Shown one piece after another: positions 9,025 to 16,598 of a DNA stretch of 64,000 bases (position 1 is its first letter; each line of letters starts with the position of its first letter). The DNA lies in assembly GCA_016716835.1 (NCBI GenBank), contig JADJUW010000002.1, positions 1-64,000 of the forward strand, in the 5' to 3' direction. The notes under the pieces were generated by a model that was not told where the DNA came from, did no database searches, and worked only from the letters and a program-made list of their open reading frames with translations. Position numbers and translations under genes: made by a program. This stretch comes from Myxococcales bacterium (GTDB lineage: Bacteria > Myxococcota_A > Polyangia > Haliangiales > Haliangiaceae).

Positions 9025-9233
9025 GGCAACTGCTACGACAACGCCGCCATGGAGAGCTGGTTCTCAACTCTCAAGACCGAACACGGCGATACGTTTCGTC
9101 AATGCCAGCGGCGCATGCGGCACTATCCGACTACATCGAAGTGTACTACAATCAGCAACGTCTTCATTCCACGCTGGACTATGTTAGCCCAGTAACGTAT
9201 GAGCGAGCCGCCGCGAGGCTTCTCGCTGCTTAA
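9025..9233 (+). pseudogene. IS3-family transposase remnant (OrfB C-terminus)
   Basis: Translation gives GNCYDNAAMESWFSTLK and, after a frameshift near 9095-9125, DYIEVYYNQQRLHS followed by YVSPVTYE and a TAA at 9231-9233. These are the C-terminal blocks of the IS3-group DDE integrase, including the catalytic Glu in the first block. The N-terminal two thirds are missing and the frames do not match, so it cannot be functional. It abuts family A repeat copy 2, which suggests that the repeat and this IS moved together or that the repeat is an IS end. Confidence 0.85.
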
Positions 9234-9287
9234 CAACCTGGCTACGAAACTGGATCAAGCCTAGACATCTTGGCGTGGCAGGTTCGC

Positions 9288-10013
9288 TTATTCGGCGAGA
9301 GGCGGGGCATCGGTGATTTTTTCGTAGGCTTGGTGCACCGTCACGATGCAGTAGCCACTCGCGTGCTCGGCGGTGACGCTGGTGAGGAAGGTGCTGGGCG
9401 GCTCGGCGGCGTCAAATGCCGCCTGTGCTTCGCTCCAGCCATAGACAAACACCGCGGGGATTGGCAGGTTGGGCAGGGCCTTGCAGCCGTATGTCGTCCC
9501 ATCCAATTGGAACCCCGTGTCAATGCGCATGCCTACGCCGTGCGAACCGCCGGTCCATGATGATTCGGGGTTGGCGAGTAGGCCGCGAAACGCCTCGGTC
9601 AGCACCACGGACGGAAATTTTGGTTCAAGCACGCCACCCGAGGAGGTCAAGCCACTCGTGACCACGGCGTCAAAGACGATGGTCTTGGCCTCGATACGCC
9701 GCAAGATCTCGGTGAGATAGGGCGCAAGCTGTGCCTCTAACTCAATTTCGCCAACCCGGCAGGAGGTCGTTTGTCCGACTCCCGGACAATCAAAGGAGAC
9801 CCGCGAACGCAGCAAGTAAGCGTGCGCCGACGCATCAATCTCGAGCCATACGCGCGCGGCCCCGGATTTGTCGACGGTGCCTTCATGGATGGAGAGTCCG
9901 GGAGGTAGTTCGGACTCGTTGGTCCCACCGCCCGCGGCCAGACAACCCACGGTTGATGAAATGATCAAGGCGAGAGTCAGGATTGCTCGAGGGCGGATAA
10001 GGGAAAGCTGCAT
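9288..10013 (-). CDS. Unknown lipoprotein
   Basis: A 241-residue protein with a signal sequence and lipobox STVGC at residues ~20-24, followed by a short Gly/Asn/Glu linker. The mature part has two or three Cys pairs and no domain I recognise. It belongs to the row of minus-strand secreted proteins in the 7.9-16 kb island. Its ATG (10011-10013) sits inside a perfect inverted repeat that could hide the ribosome-binding region. Confidence 0.75.
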   Translation of the reverse strand: MQLSLIRPRAILTLALIISSTVGCLAAGGGTNESELPPGLSIHEGTVDKSGAARVWLEIDASAHAYLLRSRVSFDCPGVGQTTSCRVGEIELEAQLAPYLTEILRRIEAKTIVFDAVVTSGLTSSGGVLEPKFPSVVLTEAFRGLLANPESSWTGGSHGVGMRIDTGFQLDGTTYGCKALPNLPIPAVFVYGWSEAQAAFDAAEPPSTFLTSVTAEHASGYCIVTVHQAYEKITDAPPLAE

Positions 10014-10030
10014 GACAGCCTGTCATGCAG
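10008..10030 (-). promoter_or_regulatory. Hairpin enclosing a start codon
   Basis: CTGCATGACA (10008-10017) and TGTCATGCAG (10021-10030) are perfect reverse complements with a 3-nt loop. In the mRNA of the lipoprotein gene the AUG lies in the 3' arm of this 10-bp stem. Such a stem would lower initiation unless opened; alternatively the palindrome is a DNA-binding site. Both roles are inference. Confidence 0.5.
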
Positions 10031-10201
10031 AACTAATGCCAATGGCTTGGCTTTGGTAGTTGTGAGGCATTGCAGCCAGTTGCGGATTTGGTGGCCTTAC
10101 ATGTAAGGCGCCCTTGGTACGGTGTGGGGGTGCTACCCTGGGAGACGAGTCCCCAGTTAGCGAATGAATATGTTTACACCACCTTAGTCACTGCGTTAGG
10201 C

Positions 10202-10386
10202 CAATCTCTGTGATCTGAAGGCTCTAAATCACCCCGGATCCGCAACCTGGCACCCTGCCAGCCCTGCTCGGCCCCTCCCACCAGCCGCAATTTCGGCCAG
10301 AAATTTCCTCTCCTCATTTCCACCGTTGGCTCAACCAGGGTCCGGAATTTCAGGGGTCCACTTCTAGCCTCAGATCACTGAGATTG
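10202..10386 (-). mobile_element. Family A repeat with two terminal inverted repeats (MITE-like), copy 3
   Basis: This 185-bp element is the only family A copy with both ends. The left end (10202-10223) and the right end (10366-10386) are inverted repeats of ~21 bp that differ at one base and one gap. The core (10224-10313) is the family A sequence on the minus strand, and 10314-10365 is an extra segment containing GGTCCGGAATTTC. There is no coding capacity. Size, inverted ends and dispersed copies fit a miniature transposable element. The rest of 10014-10413 shows no gene. Confidence 0.7.
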
Positions 10387-10413
10387 ATGTTGCACATTAA
10401 TTCTTACTACGAC

Positions 10414-10980
10414 TTACCTAGACAAGATGGTTGGCGGCGAGAGCTTCAAATAGGGGACGCCCCACAGATTGTGACCCACACTGGCGGCGCCCAGATCATA
10501 GCCGAGCGCCTTAAGCGCCTTGGCCTCAGGCAGCATAGAGAACACTCGCTGACTATCAAGCGTCGGCGTGCGAACCGAGGCCAGCGGGGCGGGAAAGTCC
10601 GCCGACAACGCGTGCACCATCGCGGTCGTTAAGGAAATTACAATCACGGGTCGCCCAGACGAAACCGCCTTATATTTCGTCATTGAGATTTCCAGTGCCA
10701 ATTCAGAATACGACTTGCCGTCATAGCTAGGCGTGATCCGTTGATCGTTCTCCGTCAGTAACTCGTCAACATGGTGAACGATTTCAACCGTGCGAGGCTC
10801 CGCGCCCGTGGGCGGCTCGACATCATAGCTCGCAATCGTAACCTCCTGCGTCGACACCTTAGCATTGAGGTAGCCCACCAGCGCTTCCCCTTCGTACATG
10901 GTCATTTGCCGCGGCTTGGTCACAAAGGGCTTCGCGGCGCCCGGCACCGCCATTCGCTGCCCCACGGGTTGATCCAGCCG
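10414..10980 (-). pseudogene. 5'-truncated unknown gene
   Basis: The frame is open from the edge of family A repeat copy 4 to a TAA at 10414-10416. Starts available are GTG 10965 or internal ATGs, none preceded by a good Shine-Dalgarno sequence or a signal peptide, unlike the neighbouring secreted proteins. The ~183 residues show no domain I recognise. The simplest reading is a gene that lost its 5' end at the repeat junction, as did the S1 pseudogene at 16.0 kb. It could still be a short intact protein. Confidence 0.45.
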
Positions 10981-10981
10981 A

Positions 10982-11094
10982 GGGGATAGGAAATTTTAGG
11001 CGGAAATTGCGGAGGGTGGCAGGGGCCGAGGAGGGCTGGAGGGTTGCAACGTGCCGGATCTGAGTTGATTTAAAGCTTCAGATCACAGAGATTG
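10982..11094 (+). repeat. Dispersed repeat family A, copy 4
   Basis: Nearly identical to copy 2 over its first ~78 bp, then diverging and ending GCTTCAGATCACAGAGATTGG. It fills the gap between the truncated gene at 10414-10980 and the 3' end of the S41-like gene. Confidence 0.85.
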
Positions 11095-11136
11095 GCTTGA
11101 GATCACTGCTGTTGGTCTTCAGCTCGCTGAACTTGA

Positions 11137-12726
11137 TTACGGCGCTAAGACAAGCGCGGCCGCCGCCTCGAGCTGGGTATCGACGCCGTTGGCAACGTCG
11201 TTGGCGTTCAACTCGACCGCGACGTCAACGCTTGACACGCCCTCGAGTGGCATACCTGCGCCATCCAAGCAGCGCGCGCCCGAGATGTAGTTGTAGATGC
11301 CAGGCGTGTTGGCATTCACCGGCGCAATGTCCTTGACCACGAACGAGCTGTTGACCCTATAGCCGTAGGAGCCCGACGCAGGACGCCCAATCACTGGGAT
11401 GTCATGCATCTGAGCATAGTGCGCCATCCAGTCGGTCGCGCTCGCAGAAAATCCATCGGTAACGACGGCCTGGCGAATGTTGCCAAGCGCGGTAATAGGC
11501 GGCGGAGGCAATACGTCGCCGGCAAGAAAGTCATATGGGAATGGGTACTCCGCCTCATCGGAGAACGTCGGTGGCGACGACATCGGAACCCGCGCGTAGC
11601 AGTTGCCAATCGCCCCTTCCGTGGCGGGCAATTGCGCCAGCAGCGCCATGGCGTATTCCTGCGCACCGCCGCGATTGCCGCGCACGTCGTAGACCAACCC
11701 AGTGACATCCTCAAACGCAGTGATCGCCGCGGTCACCAACTCAATGCTCTCCGTGATCCATTGGGTATAGGCCGCCACATTGAGCGGGCTTGGGAAGGGA
11801 TGATCTGGATGGCTGCCGAACGTTGACATCACGACGATGACAACTCCGTCGGGGCGTTGATACGCCTTAAACATCTCGTCGTTAAACTCAGGGCGCGATG
11901 CGCCATCATAACATCCGATCCAATCGCTGCGCGCCGGCACGGTGATATCGCGCGTATCGCCGGAAGGAGACACAACCGAAATTACTTCACCGGGCTCTAG
12001 CACCGCAAAGAGGTTGGCCGCCGCGGTATCAAGCCGCGCGCTGTCATTGGGCACCGACCATTGGCATAGCGGCGTTGCCGCGAGTCGGTCGAGCAACGCT
12101 TGGCCGGTCAAGTTCTCGCTGCCAAGGGTTTTCAAGGCGACGATGCGATCGCGCTTGCCGAGCGCCATCCTGTTCACCTCTGGGTCCGGGGCGACATACG
12201 TGACCACGATGTCGTCGCCGGCAATGCGGGTACACGCGCCAAAGTAGGAATCGAGCGAAAAAGCAAACGGGCTGCCAGCATTGCGGTTACAGTCGCCGTT
12301 CCCGGGGGTGTCAAAGCCAATCAACGTGTGGCCCTGATAGGACGCATTGAAGATGGCCATCACGGCGGTCGCGAACGCAAACGCCGAACCATCGGAGATA
12401 TAGTATTGGTTCTGCGCGGCGAGCAAGGGTCCACTTATATCGAGCGTCATCTGCGCGGTGTAATCTTCGATCGCTTGCGCGTATTGCGCCAAGGCATTGC
12501 CGCTATCGAGCATCTCGGCGGAAATCGGTTCGCACGCCGTGCCGCGGCAGATATTGCCGGTTTCGCATGCGGTCGCTGGGGCAAGTTCGCCGGTTGCCTC
12601 GTCACATGAAAGCAGCATGCCGTTTTCGCACTGCGACTCGACGTCCTGGCAGCGCGGCCCAGCATCCGAATCACAACCAGCAAACGCCAATAAACTCGCT
12701 AGACAAAACCAAGCCATATGCTTCAT
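11137..12726 (-). CDS. S41-family peptidase-like lipoprotein
   Basis: A 529-residue lipoprotein: signal peptide with lipobox FAGC (Cys ~18), then a short Cys-rich segment with CQDVESQCENG and ACETGNICRG spacing, then a long domain. The region with VYDVRGNRGG (near residue 340) and VTDGFSASATDW (near 440) matches the substrate strand and the nucleophile Ser loop of tail-specific (S41) proteases. A matching catalytic Lys was not clearly placed, so activity is uncertain. It is part of the minus-strand secreted cluster, and a family A repeat follows its stop codon. Confidence 0.75.
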   Translation of the reverse strand: MKHMAWFCLASLLAFAGCDSDAGPRCQDVESQCENGMLLSCDEATGELAPATACETGNICRGTACEPISAEMLDSGNALAQYAQAIEDYTAQMTLDISGPLLAAQNQYYISDGSAFAFATAVMAIFNASYQGHTLIGFDTPGNGDCNRNAGSPFAFSLDSYFGACTRIAGDDIVVTYVAPDPEVNRMALGKRDRIVALKTLGSENLTGQALLDRLAATPLCQWSVPNDSARLDTAAANLFAVLEPGEVISVVSPSGDTRDITVPARSDWIGCYDGASRPEFNDEMFKAYQRPDGVVIVVMSTFGSHPDHPFPSPLNVAAYTQWITESIELVTAAITAFEDVTGLVYDVRGNRGGAQEYAMALLAQLPATEGAIGNCYARVPMSSPPTFSDEAEYPFPYDFLAGDVLPPPPITALGNIRQAVVTDGFSASATDWMAHYAQMHDIPVIGRPASGSYGYRVNSSFVVKDIAPVNANTPGIYNYISGARCLDGAGMPLEGVSSVDVAVELNANDVANGVDTQLEAAAALVLAP

Positions 12727-12960
12727 AGGAATGCGGTTTCATCCCACCATCCGTGAACAACTTCAATACTGATTTTTCTTGCCGCCTAAGGCTCTATGTT
12801 TACTTTTGCTTACATCACACCAACTACCGTGTTTCGGACTCATCTGGTGGTAAATCGAGGTGCCGGCAAGCGCGGTGAACGCGTCGATGCTGGGGTGTTG
12901 CCCATGTACGTGTAAACCAATCTTGATTTACTGTAATAAGACAGCTTCACAAGCATTGGC

Positions 12961-14220
12961 ATGTCGAAGGCGCTGGCACGCTTTCTGCTTGGCATGTCCG
13001 CCATGAACCCGCCCAAGCCCACCTGGCTCATTTCCCTCACGTTTAGCTGGCTACTGGTGTTGCTCACTAGCACCTTAGGCTGTGGCGACGAAGACGACGG
13101 CACGCCCACAACCCCGGTTCCCACGAACCCAGCGATCGCGCTCGCCGACGTTTCGGTGTTGCTGCCACTGCCCAGCAGTCGCGACGACGAGTCATGGTTG
13201 CGCCTCGATGCCACGGCCAAAGGTGGCGTGCTCTTGCCAACCGAACACCTTGCGACGGCTATCGCAGATTTCCAGATCGGTGCCAGCGATGAGCTCGCCT
13301 ATGAGCATTGGCGCATCGTCGCGGCGCGCCTCGATCCCTGCTTTCCCGATGGGGCGCTGCTGCAAACAAATCCTGCGGCCTGTCGCCGGCAAATCCGCTT
13401 GGTCGCTCAGCCTGTGGCAAGCGATCCCAACGGCGTTGAGGATTTTGTTCTCACCGATAACGCCATCCACTTGCTCTACGACCTAGAAGAGGCGCAATTT
13501 GCGACCGCGTCGGCGCAGTGGAAGGCGTGGGCCGCAGAAACGCCGGTGGGCGCCGACGCGCCGCTGGGAATCCATCCTGATCTATCCCGCGACGGGCTCG
13601 GCTCGCCGCTTGGCGCCACCTTCATCGCCATGCTGACGGCCAATGTCGGTGAGGCAAACCTCTCGCAGGTTACCTTCATGTTCGTCATCGGGCGCAGCAG
13701 TGGCTGGCGCTTTGGTGGCTACAAGGTCGAGGAGGGCGCCCTGGTGCCGTTTAACGCCCACAACACCGGCAGCTACACGCAAGAACTCGTGGGCGTGTTT
13801 GGCACGCCACTCGAAATTTCGCCGAGCTCGCCGCTTGCGACGACCCTGTTGGCCTTGGCAGAGGCCCTACCAGGGGAGCTTGCCGGTACGCCCACTGAGG
13901 TCGACGCCGCGATTGCCCTCGCCCAGCAAATCGATAACCCAACAACGATGCACAATCCCGACACCGTCGACTGCGTGTCGTGCCACGTCGCGGGCCGGCT
14001 GCGGCGGCGTGGGCTGGCGCTCGGGGCCCCCGACGCCCCCCAACTTGCCTATGCCAATGACACCTTTGACCTAACCAACACCACCAACCCTAGCTTGGTG
14101 GGCGACGCCACCATGGTGCGCAGCTTTGGCTATCTCGGAACCACCATGTTGCTCAGCGACCGGGTGATCCATGAGAGCGCCGAGGTGGCGACGTGGCTCG
14201 CGGCGCCGCCGAGCGAATAA
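12961..14220 (+). CDS. Lipoprotein with a single C-type haem motif
   Basis: A ~419-residue protein. A hydrophobic stretch ends in the lipobox STLGC, which fits a start at one of the internal ATGs (12994 or 13003) better than 12961. Most of the mature protein is unrecognised. Near the C-terminus DCVSCHV gives one CxxCH haem-binding site after a Met-Xaa-Asn-Pro stretch. One haem and a large unknown domain suggest an electron-transfer or sensor lipoprotein; redox role is inference. It runs opposite to the S41 gene across a 234-bp spacer in which nothing else is seen. Confidence 0.7.
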   Translation: MSKALARFLLGMSAMNPPKPTWLISLTFSWLLVLLTSTLGCGDEDDGTPTTPVPTNPAIALADVSVLLPLPSSRDDESWLRLDATAKGGVLLPTEHLATAIADFQIGASDELAYEHWRIVAARLDPCFPDGALLQTNPAACRRQIRLVAQPVASDPNGVEDFVLTDNAIHLLYDLEEAQFATASAQWKAWAAETPVGADAPLGIHPDLSRDGLGSPLGATFIAMLTANVGEANLSQVTFMFVIGRSSGWRFGGYKVEEGALVPFNAHNTGSYTQELVGVFGTPLEISPSSPLATTLLALAEALPGELAGTPTEVDAAIALAQQIDNPTTMHNPDTVDCVSCHVAGRLRRRGLALGAPDAPQLAYANDTFDLTNTTNPSLVGDATMVRSFGYLGTTMLLSDRVIHESAEVATWLAAPPSE

Positions 14221-14312
14221 ACGGTGCGGCGGTGCCGCGGCTCGCACAACGATAAGCCGCGCCTATGCGATTGGCACCTGACGTTGGGCGGCTTATGTGC
14301 CAGCGTGCGCGC

Positions 14313-14684
14313 ATGACTGCCACGAGCCCCGATTCGGACAGCGCTGCCGGCGCGAGCCAAGGCCACGTCGAGCTGGCGCGCAACGCGCTCACCCGCCACG
14401 ACCTGGGCGTCGATGGCGCGGCGTGGCGCACGTGGTGGGCGCAAAACGAGCGCCGCCATCGCATCGAATGGCTGATTGACATCATCGACAGCCCCAACCT
14501 GCCACTGTACAACGCCGCCGCCCTAGACCTCACCAAGCTCGCGACCGGCTATCCCGCGCTGGCGCCGCCTGAGGCCAGCTTTCTCTATTCGCCCCTGACG
14601 TGGAAGATGTGGTGGGCCACGGTCTGGGGCCAGGGCTCGCGCATTCGCATCGCCACCGCGCCGCCGGCAACCAAGGCTAGTTGA
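14313..14684 (+). CDS. Small unknown protein
   Basis: A ~123-residue protein starting at ATG 14313; an earlier in-frame ATG at 14265 is possible. The middle part, rich in Trp (AAWRTWWAQN, TWKMWWATV), resembles a single helical-repeat (HEAT-like) unit, but this is weak. No signal peptide. It follows the haem lipoprotein by about 90 bp on the same strand. Confidence 0.5.
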   Translation: MTATSPDSDSAAGASQGHVELARNALTRHDLGVDGAAWRTWWAQNERRHRIEWLIDIIDSPNLPLYNAAALDLTKLATGYPALAPPEASFLYSPLTWKMWWATVWGQGSRIRIATAPPATKAS

Positions 14685-14723
14685 GCCGCGCTGCCGGTCG
14701 CCGCGCATCCGCGCTTGCCAACC

Positions 14724-15320
14724 TCAGCCGGGCAGCCAGCCGTAGGTCTCGATCCCTAGGTCGACTGTGACCGGCGCGGTGTCCTCGGAGAACCGCACGT
14801 CGACCAGCGAGACCTGTGCGCGGTATTGTGAAGAGACATTGGTCTGCTCGGTCACCTCAATCACGAGCGTGCCCGAGATGGGCAGAAATTCATCCTGGAT
14901 GACGGGCTGTTGGGCTGGATCATCGGTGTCGTCGCATACATCAACGGTGAGGTTGCTGCCATATTGCACGCGCAACGCATCTGGCGTCTCACTCAGATCG
15001 ATCTCAAAGGTCTCGCCGATCATCGGCGGCGTATCTTCAAGGGGGCCAAACAACGCCACGTTGATGAAGACGGCCTCGGTATCCGGCGCATTGGCCAGCG
15101 CGAGATTGATGTTGGCACAGGCAACGCGTTGAGCGCCTTCGTCGTCGGCCAGGGTGCCGAGCGAGTGCGCGGCGGTGTCGGCATTTGGCTCCTCGAGCGA
15201 CGGCGGTTCGATGGGCGGCCCGGAGACTGGCTGCGGGCTGTTGGCGCCGCAGCCCATGGCCAGGCCCAAGAACGTCATAGGAAAAAGGCATGATAGAAGC
15301 AGGTTTGATTTTTTCAGCAT
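14724..15320 (-). CDS. Unknown lipoprotein
   Basis: A 198-residue protein starting at ATG 15320 (a GTG three codons earlier is possible). The signal peptide ends in lipobox LAMGC. A Pro/Glu-rich linker follows, then an acidic domain with two Cys and beta-rich character. No family recognised. It converges with the small gene at 14313-14684. Confidence 0.75.
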   Translation of the reverse strand: MLKKSNLLLSCLFPMTFLGLAMGCGANSPQPVSGPPIEPPSLEEPNADTAAHSLGTLADDEGAQRVACANINLALANAPDTEAVFINVALFGPLEDTPPMIGETFEIDLSETPDALRVQYGSNLTVDVCDDTDDPAQQPVIQDEFLPISGTLVIEVTEQTNVSSQYRAQVSLVDVRFSEDTAPVTVDLGIETYGWLPG

Positions 15321-15456
15321 GGCCAGCACTTCATCAACATTTGTGCCATTACGGCGCGCGTGATTTTACGCATTTGGCGAGCGGTAGGCGACGAATTACT
15401 GAGTCTTGCCCGCCGGGGGCATCAGTTTTTGAGATGGCGCCTGCGCCAGCCGGTGA

Positions 15457-16005
15457 TTATCTGAGCTGTTCCATGATCCAAGGGACATACCGGTCAACCG
15501 AGAGATTCGCCGCGCCATAGGCAGAACCAACGCAACGTTCTCGAACCATGAGGCGAGAGGTAACCGTCGCCTGGACGCGCTGCCCTTGGCCATCGATGAC
15601 GAAGCCTGGGCCCCCGCTATCGCCATAATAAATCGTCGTACGTCCTGGCGTGAAACACGTGGTGGATTCTTCGGCGGCATACAGGCCATCGCACCGCGAC
15701 GAAGGCAAGGTCATGGTGCGCAGGGTGCCGGGGGCGGGCCTAGCCTCGATCGGTTGAGGGATCGAGGTGTCTAGCCCATAGTCCGCGAACGTATGCGCAA
15801 TGCCCGGATCGTTTAACGCCGGCTACGTGTTTAGTGGCACCGTGGCGATATGGTCCACCGGTGGCGAAAACTTGACGACCGCCACGTCTTCCGTGGGACC
15901 TAGGTCGCAGGTGGTAGGCCGGCCGTCGTTGTCGAAATACGTCGGATACGCGATCGCATCGGTCACCTCCCGCACCACCCCAACATGCCCCCCGTTGATA
16001 TCGGA
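15457..16005 (-). pseudogene. Decayed trypsin-like S1 protease
   Basis: The minus strand reads in one frame from about 16000 to a TAA at 15457-15459. It keeps the Asp block EDVAVVKF and the Ser block YGDSGGPGF. The part carrying the signal peptide and the catalytic His is missing: the homology starts exactly where family A repeat copy 5 begins. A TAG at 15823-15825 interrupts the frame. It is therefore a broken relative of the S1 protease at 7905-8720. A short ORF from ATG 15714 is only its tail. The spacer 15330-15456 shows nothing. Confidence 0.85.
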
Positions 16006-16113
16006 GGGTAGGAAATTTTAGGCGGAAATTGGGGAGGGTGGCAGGGGCCGAGCAGGGCCGTCGTGGGTGCAAGCAGCCGGATCGGGTGATTTGAAGCTCA
16101 GATCACTGATAGT
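16003..16113 (+). repeat. Dispersed repeat family A, copy 5
   Basis: Starts with GGAGGGTAGGAAATTTTAGG and ends GCTCAGATCACTGATAGTGG. It marks the 5' break of the S1 pseudogene and the border between the GC-rich island and the AT-richer stretch that follows. Confidence 0.8.
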
Positions 16114-16598
16114 GGATTGGGGTGTCAACGGAGCGGGAGCGCTTCTGATTGGGCAATAAAGTCTTGGATTTGACAGGCATGATCGATGTCCAACTTCGAT
16201 TGCACCTTAACTGTGTGAATGTTGCTCATTAGTTGCCTGCTTGCACTGTGACTGTGAGGGGTATTAGCTCGTAGGATACATGTTGTTGTTTAAATACAGG
16301 CATTTAGCTGGACGAGAGTTTGAGGGAAAGGCAAAAAGAATTTGATTGACTAGATTAGGCAGTGTCGATATAGAACATTTCAGATGAACAAATTAAGGTT
16401 AATTCTTCAAAATATAAGGTCGAGATTTTCAAATTAGTGCTTGAGGTCGCCGAATTGGCATCGCAGGCGTTGTCCGGCGTTAGTGCGACGTCTTGACCGA
16501 TTTAGTTTATCGCGCCCCTTACCCGGGATTGTAGTGGGCGCTCAGATGCGCGGGACACCGCGAGCCGTTCGAATCCACGTCTCAAGAAAGGAATAGTT
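16114..16598. other. AT-rich intergenic region
   Basis: No gene is seen in these 485 bp. The base composition is clearly lower in G+C than the surroundings, especially 16200-16450. A possible sigma-70-like promoter pair lies at 16346-16374. A TTCGAATCC string near 16570 recalls a tRNA T-loop but has no matching stems. Confidence 0.6.
16346..16374 (+). promoter_or_regulatory. Candidate sigma-70 promoter for the secreted protein gene
   Basis: TTGACT (16346-16351) and TATAGA (16369-16374) are separated by 17 bp. The match to the consensus is moderate and the leader to the ATG at 16599 would be about 220 nt, so the call is tentative. Confidence 0.3.

Noticed and set aside
10418..10431. CTAGACAAGATGGT shared with the hairpin at 32149
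   Set aside because: One exact 14-mer match is expected by chance in 64 kb, and no partner arm is present at this site.
16555..16585. TTCGAATCC string suggesting a tRNA T-loop
   Set aside because: The five bases on each side do not pair, and no acceptor, D or anticodon stem fits upstream.
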